Notes under the pieces: generated by a model | The model's database searches: none | Seen by the model: the letters and a program-made list of their open reading frames with translations, nothing else | Told to the model about the DNA's origin: nothing | Translations under genes and position numbers: made by a program | Source: Ruminococcaceae bacterium UBA5396 | GTDB lineage: Bacteria; Bacillota; Clostridia; Oscillospirales; Acutalibacteraceae | Direction: 5' to 3' | NCBI GenBank assembly: GCA_002410715.1 | Contig: DHOG01000024.1 | Span: 30,640-45,781 of the forward strand | DNA: 15,142 nt | In this document: in pieces, positions 7,392-13,232 of the stretch | Numbering within the stretch: position 1 is the stretch's first letter | Layout of the letters: the number at the start of each line of letters is the position of its first letter

Positions 7392-7420
7392 TCGATATTT
7401 TATCCTATAAATGATACAAT
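7392..7420 (+). promoter_or_regulatory. Probable promoter of the nitroreductase gene
   Basis: TCGATA (7392-7397), a 17-base spacer and TACAAT (7415-7420), 33 bases before the start codon. The -35 matches 4 of 6 consensus positions. Confidence 0.4.
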
Positions 7421-7453
7421 AGTAAATAGTAAAAACATGAAATAGGGATGATT

Positions 7454-7972
7454 ATGAAATTTATTGAGCTTGCAAAAAAACGCTATTCCTGCAGAAAATA
7501 TCAGGACAAGCCTATTGAGCCGGAAAAGCTTTCCGAAATTCTAGAAGCGGGGCGGGTTGCCCCTACGGCCGTCAACTATCAGCCCCAGAGGATTCTGGTG
7601 GTACAGTCATCCGAGGGACTTGCCAAGCTGGCAAAGGCATATAAATCTTTTGGTGCCCCTCTTGCATTGATAGTATGCGCAGATCACAGCCAATCCTGGA
7701 AAAGGCAATACGACGGCAAAGACTCTGCCGATACCGATGCTGCAATTGTGACCGACCACATGATGCTTTGTGCCGCCGATTTAGGAGTAGACAGCGTTTG
7801 GGTGGAAGCTTTCAATCCCACTGTAATTCGTCAAGAGTTTGATATTCCGGAACATATCGAGCCGAAGTATATTCTCATGCTGGGTTATTCATCCGGCGAG
7901 CCCCGCTCCCCCGACCGCCATGACAAGTGGCGCAAACCGCTGAGTGAAACAGTATTTTATGAAAAATTCTAA
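7454..7972 (+). CDS. FMN-dependent nitroreductase-family oxidoreductase
   Basis: A 172-residue protein, typical of the short clostridial nitroreductases. Family marks are KKRYSCRKYQDKPIE near the N-terminus (Arg10, Ser12 and Arg14 for the FMN phosphate), LEAGRVAPTAVNYQP at 30-44 and the C-terminal glycine-rich LGYSSGEP at 143-150. Such enzymes are homodimers that reduce nitro groups, quinones or flavins with NAD(P)H in the cytoplasm; the natural substrate cannot be read from the sequence. The start is the ATG at 7454, because AGGGA at 7444-7448 is well spaced to it but overlaps the in-frame ATG at 7448. The gene is monocistronic, with a hairpin upstream and a convergent esterase gene only 31 bases downstream. 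No link to the carbohydrate genes is evident. Confidence 0.87.
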   Translation: MKFIELAKKRYSCRKYQDKPIEPEKLSEILEAGRVAPTAVNYQPQRILVVQSSEGLAKLAKAYKSFGAPLALIVCADHSQSWKRQYDGKDSADTDAAIVTDHMMLCAADLGVDSVWVEAFNPTVIRQEFDIPEHIEPKYILMLGYSSGEPRSPDRHDKWRKPLSETVFYEKF

Positions 7973-8003
7973 CAACAGATGAATTCAAAAAGCCAGGCTG
8001 AGG

Positions 8004-8615
8004 TTATAGTATTTTCTGGATTGCATCTGCGTAGACCGCCGCGATGAACTTAGCACCTTCAACCGTTGGATGCACCCCGTCTGCCGCCCAATAGGAGGGC
8101 TCTTTCTCAACACTGGCTGCCGCAAACATTCCGTCAAGTGGGATAAAGACATCGGCGAATTCACGCGCCAAACGACGGGCAGCATCTATTTTTGGATTAA
8201 GATCGGCACGCCACCCATCCTTATCCGGCGAATTATGTAATACAAACGGTTCTAACAGAATGATTTTTGCATTTGTATGGGTTTTTACATCTTGGAGCAG
8301 CTGGCGGTAATTCGCTTCATACTGTTCGGCCTTGGTAGGACTATTGCAATCAAACGCCCTCCATGTATCGTTTATCCCAATCAGGATTGAAAGGATATCC
8401 GGCTGAATCTCTATACAATCTTTTTGCCAGCGGCTCAGCAAATCAACCGTCCGGTTCCCGCTGATACCTACATTCATAAATTCCCAGTCCATCTCGGGAT
8501 GACCTTTCCTTAACAACTCTGCCGCAAAATAAGGATACCCGCCGCCTAGATTATGCGAGTCTGTTCTGTCACGGCCTGCATCTGTAATACTGTCACCTTG
8601 AAATAAAACACGCAT
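8004..8615 (-). CDS. SGNH/GDSL hydrolase, Axe2-like acetyl-carbohydrate esterase
   Basis: The 203-residue protein carries all SGNH blocks: Ser9 in FQGDSITD, Gly53 in NVGISGN, Asn82 in IGINDTW, and Asp179/His182 in AADGVHP. GDSITDAGR, GISGN, RWQKD, IGINDTWR and the DxVHP ending are shared with Axe2 of Geobacillus stearothermophilus (219 residues), an intracellular acetylxylan esterase. Removal of acetyl groups from imported xylo- or manno-oligosaccharides is therefore a fair guess. There is no signal peptide. AAGGAG lies 9 bases before the ATG. The gene follows the aldose-1-epimerase and HAD genes on the same strand, but a 217-base gap with a dispersed palindrome separates them, so it may have its own promoter. 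A weak AGCC-T-GGCT hairpin with TTTTT follows the stop. Confidence 0.88.
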   Translation of the reverse strand: MRVLFQGDSITDAGRDRTDSHNLGGGYPYFAAELLRKGHPEMDWEFMNVGISGNRTVDLLSRWQKDCIEIQPDILSILIGINDTWRAFDCNSPTKAEQYEANYRQLLQDVKTHTNAKIILLEPFVLHNSPDKDGWRADLNPKIDAARRLAREFADVFIPLDGMFAAASVEKEPSYWAADGVHPTVEGAKFIAAVYADAIQKIL

Positions 8616-8704
8616 TTCCCAAAGCTCCTTTATTTTTAATATTTGTATAATGGGTGTAAATCCCTAACTAAAGAATAAACGTGCAGAAAAATAGAATCCA
8701 ATAA

Positions 8705-8771
8705 ATACTCCCTCAGTCGTCTGCGGACCACAGCTCCCTCCGTAAGGGAGGCGGAGTGCCGGAGGGAGTAT
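8705..8771. repeat. Dispersed palindromic repeat, copy 1
   Basis: The element is bounded by perfect 10-bp inverted ends (ATACTCCCTC at 8705-8714, GAGGGAGTAT at 8762-8771) and contains an inner hairpin CTCCCT-CCGTA-AGGGAG. Its right end, read in reverse, shares 17 identical bases with the repeat at the right edge of the window. It lies in the gap between the HAD and SGNH genes and would fold in RNA, so it may act on the transcript. No transposase is encoded. Confidence 0.7.
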
Positions 8772-8832
8772 GCGCACAACCGGTGTATGTGCACCAATTC
8801 TTTAGGCGACTTCCAGTCGGTAGTAGTTCAGT

Positions 8833-9483
8833 TTAAACAATAAGAATGTCTTGCGGTTTGCTAAATATATAATCCGCCCCTGCGGATATCAGCTCTTGTT
8901 CTGTCCGGAATCCCCAGACAACACCCGCGCTTTTCATTCCAGCATTGGCAGCCGTGAAGATATCCACGTCCGAATCACCCACAAACAGAGAAGCCAAGGG
9001 GGACACGCCCGCATTGGAGAGAATTTGAATCGTCAGTGCGGGATCAGGCTTTGTAGCCCGCCCTTCCCTGTTTCCGTAAACACCTTGGAATAAACCGTCG
9101 CCATAAAGACCGGTTACAATTTTCTGGGCCTGCGCGTCCGGTTTGTTGGTAACCACAAAAAGCTTAACGCCCGCTTTGCGTAAAATCGCAAGCACTTCCG
9201 GCATACCATCATAGACTTTTGTGGATTTCAGGCAGTCGCGGTCATATATAGCAACAAAGTCAGCCATAATACGACCTACCGTTGCTTCATCAGCACCGTT
9301 TGCTGCACGTTCAATCAGCCTCTGAAGTCCATTTCCAACCATCACCCTGTATCGATTTATATCGTAGGGCGGATACCCGTTTTTTATCAACGCAGCGTTT
9401 GTGGATTCTGCAATATCATGAAGCGTATCTGCAAGCGTACCATCCAGATCAAGCACAATTGCTTCCCATTTAAATTGTATCAT
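8833..9483 (-). CDS. HAD-superfamily phosphatase, phosphoglycolate phosphatase-like
   Basis: A 216-residue HAD subfamily IA hydrolase. Motif I is LDLDGTLAD (nucleophile Asp12, acid/base Asp14), motif II VVTNKP with Thr112, motif III TKPDP with Lys145, and motif IV FVGDSDVD with Asp170 and Asp174. The alpha-helical cap lies at about 19-90. The family dephosphorylates small phosphometabolites (phosphoglycolate, sugar phosphates, pyrophosphate); specificity cannot be assigned here. The ATG at 9483 shares one base with the stop of the upstream aldose-1-epimerase gene (TGATG), and there is no good ribosome site before it, so translation is probably coupled. That coupling suggests a role linked to sugar or sugar-phosphate metabolism, by inference. 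A TTG at 9486 could in principle start it but is less likely. Confidence 0.88.
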   Translation of the reverse strand: MIQFKWEAIVLDLDGTLADTLHDIAESTNAALIKNGYPPYDINRYRVMVGNGLQRLIERAANGADEATVGRIMADFVAIYDRDCLKSTKVYDGMPEVLAILRKAGVKLFVVTNKPDAQAQKIVTGLYGDGLFQGVYGNREGRATKPDPALTIQILSNAGVSPLASLFVGDSDVDIFTAANAGMKSAGVVWGFRTEQELISAGADYIFSKPQDILIV

Positions 9484-10358
9484 CAAAAAAACGTCACCGT
9501 ATAGGATACGATGGACTCCTCTCCGGGCTGCAGCAGCCTGATGCCCCGTTTATGCTCAAATATATCGTCTTCACTTTCCAGAGTTGCGGTTCCCGTCCAT
9601 GGTTCAAGACATACAAAAGGGCTTTCCTTGACAGGCGACCAAACCGCGAAGTAATCCATTCCATGAAAATCCATCTGGACGCCCCGCCCGCTCTTCTCCG
9701 AATAGAGCTTTACGCTTCGGGACTTGAGATTATCAAATACCAATGCATCCTGCGTAAACAAATCGTGATGTAACCGAATCTGATCCTGATTTTTTAATAT
9801 TGTACGCCTTTCATCTAAAATAATTCCTGTCTCCAAGTCAACATACGGACAGTCGGCGTTTTCGAGTTCTTCAAACTTCACAATATAATCCTCAAACGAT
9901 TCCCCGTGAACCAGCGGTATATTAAATGCCGGATGCCCGCCCACACAATATGGCATTTGAGCATCACCGGTATTGCACACCCTGAATTCGGTTTTTACAG
10001 CATTATCAATCAGAATGTATCCAACTCTAAGGGTAAAATCGTATGGATAATTCTGATTGGTCTGCTGATTGGAACGCAGCAAAAACGTCATATTGTCATG
10101 TTCCGCATTTTCAAGCGTCCAGTCCATTGACCTCGCAAATCCGTGGCGCGGTAGAGTGATTTCGCCGCCGGCAGAAATTGCCCTGCCGTTTCGAAGCGCA
10201 CCGACAAACGGAAATAGAATGGGTGCGCGCCCCATCCAATACTCCGGATTCCCATTCCAAAGGTAATTGACGCCGTCCGAAGATTCAATGGTTTTTAACT
10301 CTGCGCCCAAGCTGTCAGCCGATACCTTCAACGTGCTGTTTTTTATCATTGTGATCAT
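9483..10358 (-). CDS. Aldose 1-epimerase (mutarotase) family protein, LacX-like
   Basis: A 291-residue galactose-mutarotase-fold protein. Visible marks are RAPILFPFVGALRNG at 44-58, RHGFAR with His72, CVGGHPAFNIP with His142 and the likely catalytic base Glu252 in VCLEPWTG. The length and the ILFP...GHPAFN...LEPW pattern fit the LacX/YeaD-like branch, whose members bind hexoses or hexose-6-phosphates and interconvert anomers; the exact sugar is unknown. There is no signal peptide. The start at 10358 has AAGAG 5 bases upstream and AAAGGA 12 bases upstream. It is the first gene of a minus-strand unit with the HAD phosphatase and possibly the esterase, and divergent from aroF across 210 bases. 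Confidence 0.85.
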   Translation of the reverse strand: MITMIKNSTLKVSADSLGAELKTIESSDGVNYLWNGNPEYWMGRAPILFPFVGALRNGRAISAGGEITLPRHGFARSMDWTLENAEHDNMTFLLRSNQQTNQNYPYDFTLRVGYILIDNAVKTEFRVCNTGDAQMPYCVGGHPAFNIPLVHGESFEDYIVKFEELENADCPYVDLETGIILDERRTILKNQDQIRLHHDLFTQDALVFDNLKSRSVKLYSEKSGRGVQMDFHGMDYFAVWSPVKESPFVCLEPWTGTATLESEDDIFEHKRGIRLLQPGEESIVSYTVTFF

Positions 10359-10433
10359 AGGTACTCTTTGTCCTTTCCAGCATTCATGCCTGCCTATATC
10401 TGAACCGATTGTGATTCATACATAATCTTCAGT

Positions 10434-10462
10434 ATCATACCCCGAATATTCTCATTGGTCAA
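10434..10462 (-). promoter_or_regulatory. Promoter of the mutarotase-HAD unit
   Basis: On the minus strand TTGACC (10462-10457), a 17-base spacer and TATGAT (10439-10434). The predicted start near 10427 gives a leader of about 70 bases. Confidence 0.6.
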
Positions 10463-10511
10463 GCACATAATCTCCAATATACAGCGTGAAATACGTATAT
10501 AATAATACAGC

Positions 10512-10540
10512 TTGACAACTCTACATTCTGCTGTTACACT
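10512..10540 (+). promoter_or_regulatory. Promoter of the DAHP synthase gene
   Basis: TTGACA (10512-10517), a 17-base spacer and TACACT (10535-10540). The -10 box is embedded in the left arm of the palindrome at 10534-10551, so the transcript should begin near its right end and have a short leader. Confidence 0.65.
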
Positions 10541-10551
10541 TTAAAGTGTAA
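10534..10551. promoter_or_regulatory. 18-bp perfect palindrome over the aroF -10 box, candidate operator
   Basis: TTACACTTTAAAGTGTAA equals its own reverse complement. It covers the -10 hexamer and the expected transcription start and has no T-run after it, so a repressor site is more likely than a terminator. It is unlike the E. coli TrpR site and has arms opposite to the TyrR box (TGTAAA-N6-TTTACA). The cognate regulator is not in the window. Confidence 0.6.
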
Positions 10552-10568
10552 AAGAGGGGGTCATACTC

Positions 10569-11603
10569 ATGATCGTTGTTCTGAGGCAAAATGTTGAATC
10601 AGAGAAAATAAATAAATTAGTCAGTCATTTCGAAGAAATGGGGCTTTCATGCCACAACAGCACAGGCGCGCACACCACCATACTGGGGATCATCGGTGAT
10701 ACTTCCCGGGTAGATATTGACGCGGTCAGAGCCATTGAGATTGTTGAGGATGTTAAGCGTGTATCCGAACCATATAAAGCAGTCAATCGTAAGTTTCAGC
10801 CCCAAGACACCATCATTGGTGTCAAGACAAAATACGGCATGGAATCCAAGCTTGGGGGAGGTTTTTTCGGCGTGATTGCCGGTCCATGCTCGGTAGAATG
10901 TGAGGAACAAATCGTTTCGGTCGCACGGAAAGTGAAAGAGAGCGGCGCCACCATGCTTCGGGGCGGTGCCTTCAAGCCCCGCACCTCTCCCTATTCGTTT
11001 CAGGGGCTTCATGCAGAGGGCTTGGATCTATTAATGATTGCCAAGCAGGAAACAGGTCTGCCCATTGTATCTGAAATCATGGATTTGTCACATATTGAGC
11101 TGTTCCGCGATGTGGATGTAATCCAGGTGGGCGCCAGAAATATGCAGAATTTTGAAATGCTGAAAGCGCTGGGACATTGCGGAAAGCCTGTTCTGCTCAA
11201 ACGAGGACTGGCAAATACAATGGAAGAGTTTTTGATGAGTGCCGAATATATAATGGCGGGCGGAAACACAGAGGTTATTCTGTGTGAGCGCGGCATCCGT
11301 ACCTTTGAGACCATGACAAGAAACACGCTTGACATTTCCGCCGTGCCGGTTCTCAAGCATCAGTCTCACCTTCCTGTCGTGGTTGATCCCAGCCATGCGG
11401 CGGGAATCCCGTGGCTGGTGGAGCCCCTGTCTAAAGCATCTATTTCAGCAGGTGCCGACGGACTGATGATTGAAGTCCATAACAACCCTTCCGCCGCTTT
11501 GAGTGACGGCGCCCAGTCCCTGACGCCAGCACAATTTGATAACATCATGAAACAACTAAAGATGCAGCTTGAATTTGAAGAAAAATCCATATCTTTGGTG
11601 TGA
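10569..11603 (+). CDS. aroF: 3-deoxy-7-phosphoheptulonate (DAHP) synthase with N-terminal regulatory domain
   Basis: This enzyme condenses phosphoenolpyruvate and erythrose-4-phosphate, the first step of the shikimate pathway to aromatic amino acids. The 344-residue length and layout match the class I-beta enzyme of Thermotoga maritima (338 residues): a ferredoxin-like regulatory domain at about 1-70 (MIVVLRQN...IIGDTSRVD) joined to a TIM barrel at about 80-335. Barrel motifs are IAGPCSVE with Cys107, FKPRTSPYSFQG at 135-146, VGARNMQN, LLKRG at 209-213, CERGIRTFE, DPSHAAG with His276 and IEVHNNP with Glu302; Asp313 completes the metal site. The regulatory domain implies tyrosine-type or related feedback inhibition. 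GAGGGGG lies 8 bases before the ATG. No other aromatic pathway gene is adjacent, so it is probably transcribed alone under the palindrome-bearing promoter. Confidence 0.95.
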   Translation: MIVVLRQNVESEKINKLVSHFEEMGLSCHNSTGAHTTILGIIGDTSRVDIDAVRAIEIVEDVKRVSEPYKAVNRKFQPQDTIIGVKTKYGMESKLGGGFFGVIAGPCSVECEEQIVSVARKVKESGATMLRGGAFKPRTSPYSFQGLHAEGLDLLMIAKQETGLPIVSEIMDLSHIELFRDVDVIQVGARNMQNFEMLKALGHCGKPVLLKRGLANTMEEFLMSAEYIMAGGNTEVILCERGIRTFETMTRNTLDISAVPVLKHQSHLPVVVDPSHAAGIPWLVEPLSKASISAGADGLMIEVHNNPSAALSDGAQSLTPAQFDNIMKQLKMQLEFEEKSISLV

Positions 11604-11628
11604 ATCATAACCGCAGTAAAAAGAAAAA

Positions 11629-11703
11629 CTCCCTCCGTCAGGCTCTCGCCTGCCACCTCCCTCACCGAGGGAGGCTTATCCCGGTTCCCTCCATGAGGGA
11701 GGC
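11629..11703. repeat. Dispersed palindromic repeat, copy 2 (compound)
   Basis: CTCCCTCCGTCAGGC is followed by a small CAGGC...GCCTG hairpin, then CCTCCCTC-ACC-GAGGGAGG, then CCCTC-CAT-GAGGG. The CTCCCTC/GAGGGAG arms are those of copy 1, in a different arrangement. It starts 25 bases after the aroF stop. Such elements are widespread in clostridial genomes, as I recall. The gap between aroF and the next gene (11604-11926) holds this repeat, the hairpin-rich stretch and a terminator. Confidence 0.65.
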
Positions 11704-11712
11704 ACATTAATC

Positions 11713-11880
11713 ACAATCTGCGGATTTTTTGTTGGAGTGACGGTCTTTGCAACCGCTGGCACGAGCGAGAAGAACGCTTGAAGCTAAAGCTATTCCCTCC
11801 CCCGGCATAGCTACATCAGCATATCGATGCTGACGTGTTGTTGGTTTTGACACGGACAAGGCGCGGCTAAAGCCAACAAA
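11713..11880. other. Hairpin-rich stretch of unknown nature, possible ncRNA or degenerate repeat
   Basis: Read on the plus strand it contains a row of small inverted repeats: CGGT...ACCG (near 11741-11755), AGCG...CGCT (11764-11778), AGCT-AA-AGCT, TCAGCAT-ATCG-ATGCTGA (11816-11833) and GGCT-AA-AGCC (near 11865-11874). It then runs straight into a strong terminator. On the minus strand the same stretch is free of stops for about 55 codons (segments ALSVSKPTTRQ, VAMPGEGIALASSV and ASGCKDRHSNKKSADCD) but has no start with a ribosome site. No promoter was found. A structured RNA, a remnant of a dispersed repeat and a decayed gene are all possible. Confidence 0.3.
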
Positions 11881-11925
11881 AGGATGGTGCAGCCTGCTTT
11901 ACACGGCAGGCTGCACCATCCTTTT
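11878..11925. terminator. Very strong bidirectional terminator
   Basis: A perfect 16-bp stem (GGATGGTGCAGCCTGC / GCAGGCTGCACCATCC) with an 8-base loop is extended by AAAA/TTTT to 20 bp. It is followed by TTTTATTATAT on the plus strand and TTTTGTTGG on the minus strand. It begins 1 base after the stop of the small minus-strand gene and so must serve it; it also closes anything transcribed rightward from the aroF side. Confidence 0.9.
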
Positions 11926-11926
11926 A

Positions 11927-12127
11927 TTATATAGTATCAAAGAATTCATGTGAGAGATCATCCGGTTCTCCTGACAACAGGTACGGTAAAACCTCTTCAG
12001 GGGTTTTACCCGCCATGGTAATTGAATTTTCGGAAATTGTATTGTTGGCTTCATTTATATTGGACTGGTTCTGTATTGATTTGTTTTTCTGATTTTTACC
12101 TGCCGGTATATTGGGGCTGTGCGACAT
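11927..12127 (-). CDS. Small protein of unknown function (66 residues)
   Basis: I do not recognise the family. Residues 1-37 are polar and low in complexity, rich in Asn, Gln, Ser and Lys (for example KNQKNKSIQNQSNINEANN). Residues 38-66 look ordered and acidic, with a putative amphipathic helix TPEEVLPYLLSG and the ending DDLSHEFFDTI. There is no membrane segment, signal peptide, Cys or zinc motif. The ATG at 12127 has GGGAG 8 bases upstream; an in-frame GTG at 12142 has none. A promoter at 12209-12180 and a terminator directly after the stop frame it as a complete single-gene unit, which argues that it is expressed. Polar-tail plus short-helix architecture occurs in sporulation, competence and anti-regulator peptides, but nothing here selects one of these. 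Confidence 0.65.
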   Translation of the reverse strand: MSHSPNIPAGKNQKNKSIQNQSNINEANNTISENSITMAGKTPEEVLPYLLSGEPDDLSHEFFDTI

Positions 12128-12179
12128 GGTATTCACTCCCACTGATTTATTGTCTCAACGATTGGTTGAGTCTGTAAAT

Positions 12180-12209
12180 AGTATACTTCCAATGTTATTT
12201 TCTATTCAA
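12180..12209 (-). promoter_or_regulatory. Promoter of the 66-residue protein gene
   Basis: On the minus strand TTGAAT (12209-12204), an 18-base spacer and TATACT (12185-12180). A short inverted repeat CTCAAC-GATTG-GTTGAG at 12154-12170 lies just after the expected transcription start and may be an operator or leader hairpin. Confidence 0.55.
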
Positions 12210-12233
12210 AGCTAATTTTTCAATCTAAACAAG

Positions 12234-12263
12234 TTCACCCACTGCTATCCCTCATCATACAAT
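12234..12263 (+). promoter_or_regulatory. Weak candidate promoter for the ABC importer operon
   Basis: TTCACC (12234-12239), an 18-base spacer and TACAAT (12258-12263). Transcription would start near 12270, exactly where the first leader stem begins, which is the main reason to believe it; the -35 match is 4 of 6. Confidence 0.35.
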
Positions 12264-12270
12264 ACCATGA

Positions 12271-12437
12271 AGGGCTTTTATATAACCGGGCGGTTGCAAG
12301 CAGCGATTTGTCATTATCTGCGGTTCATCGATAAGCCCTGAAACGATTATAGGGTCTGAAGGGTGGGGGCAGGGATGCGGGAATCCGTATCCCTGCAAGG
12401 CATAGAATCAAGCCATGTAAAGACCTATCTATTACAT
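12271..12437 (+). ncRNA. Candidate structured cis-regulatory leader of the ABC importer operon
   Basis: The 200 bases before the ATPase gene hold several pairings. A 7-bp stem AGGGCTT (12271-12277) / AAGCCCT (12333-12339) encloses hairpins AACC-GGGC-GGTT (12284-12295) and GCAG...CTGC (12300-12303 / 12318-12321), forming a possible three-way junction. Next comes a 12-bp hairpin at 12369-12396 (GCAGGGAT-G-CGG, loop GAAT, CCG-T-ATCCCTGC, one G-U pair), then ATGTAA (12415-12420) / TTACAT (12432-12437) just ahead of the ribosome site. It lacks the CUGAGA and ACC-UGA-type boxes of the TPP riboswitch and the conserved boxes of the FMN, SAM, cobalamin and ykkC classes. A riboswitch or protein-bound leader is inference; the hairpins are seen. 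Confidence 0.4.
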
Positions 12438-12470
12438 CTTCGGCCTGTACGCGAAAGGATGGTTCTATGA

Positions 12471-13232
12471 ATGGAAGTTCTTAAAGTTAAAAATATTCGG
12501 CAAAAATATCAGGCCAAAAACGGTGAGATTACGGCAATTGAGGACATCAGCTTTTCAATGAATAGGGGCGAATTTTTCAGCATCGTTGGACCAAGCGGTT
12601 GTGGAAAATCAACACTGCTGTCCATCATCGCCGGCTTACTGAAACCAAGTGCCGGTGCGATTTATGTAAACGGTGAAAAAATGGAGGGCGTTTCATCCCA
12701 CATCGGTTATATGCTTCAGCGCGATAATCTGCTGGACTGGCGGACGATATACAGCAATGTACTGCTGGGACTCGAAATCAGACATATACTTACACCCGAA
12801 AATATTCATCGTGCGATAAGACTTCTCAAAACCTACGGATTGTACGAATTTAAAGATAAATACCCATCGCAGTTATCCGGAGGAATGCGGCAGCGTGCGG
12901 CACTGATACGGACTCTCGCAATCAATCCCGACATATTGCTCCTGGATGAGGCATTTTCCGCGCTGGACTATCAAACCAGACTGAACGTAACCGAGGATGT
13001 ATATGAGATATTAAAAAATGAAGAGATTACAACCATTATGGTTACCCATGATATACCGGAAAGCATCAGTATGGGCGACAAAGTAATCATTCTCAGCTCC
13101 CGCCCGGCTGTTATACAAAAAACACTAGACATAGAGTTTGGCAGCAACAGAAGCCCTTTAACATGCAGAAACAACCCCAATTTCGGGCAGTACTTTGATA
13201 TCATATGGAAAGAGCTGAGTGCGTATGAATAA
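12471..13232 (+). CDS. ABC importer ATP-binding protein (SsuB/TauB/ThiZ-like)
   Basis: This is the 253-residue ATPase of a nitrate/sulfonate/HMP-type importer. Walker A is GPSGCGKST at 40-48, the Q-loop is Q83 in YMLQRDNLLDW, the signature LSGGM is at 135-139, Walker B ILLLDE at 155-160, the D-loop SALD follows, and the switch histidine is His193 in VTHDIPES. QRDNLLDW is typical of this subfamily. AAAGGATGG (12455-12463) precedes ATG 12471 by 8 bases; the ATG at 12467 opens only five codons in another frame. It is the first gene of an operon with a permease overlapping its end by 8 bases and a lipoprotein binding protein. The two identical ATPase subunits would sit on the cytoplasmic face and drive import. 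Confidence 0.93.
   Translation: MEVLKVKNIRQKYQAKNGEITAIEDISFSMNRGEFFSIVGPSGCGKSTLLSIIAGLLKPSAGAIYVNGEKMEGVSSHIGYMLQRDNLLDWRTIYSNVLLGLEIRHILTPENIHRAIRLLKTYGLYEFKDKYPSQLSGGMRQRAALIRTLAINPDILLLDEAFSALDYQTRLNVTEDVYEILKNEEITTIMVTHDIPESISMGDKVIILSSRPAVIQKTLDIEFGSNRSPLTCRNNPNFGQYFDIIWKELSAYE

Noticed and set aside
8616..8704. Promoter for the esterase gene (TATACA-like -10 near 8660)
   Set aside because: The -35 region matches only about 3 of 6 consensus positions, so it is not listed as a feature.
11366..11707. 113-codon minus-strand frame spanning the end of aroF and a dispersed repeat
   Set aside because: It runs antisense through aroF into the palindromic repeat, whose translation gives the repeat-derived PPSVREVAGESLTEG-type peptide; no ribosome site.
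12364..12390. FMN riboswitch suggested by GGGGGCAGGG...GAATCC
   Set aside because: The required ACCGGCGGT and AGCCCGCGA boxes do not follow; the similarity is limited to one short segment.
12271..12437. TPP riboswitch upstream of the NMT1-type importer
   Set aside because: The CUGAGA box and the second conserved TPP box are both absent.
12467..12484. Five-codon frame (ATG-AAT-GGA-AGT-TCT-TAA) overlapping the ATPase start
   Set aside because: It could be a tiny upstream frame, but the ribosome site is better spaced to ATG 12471 and nothing else supports it.
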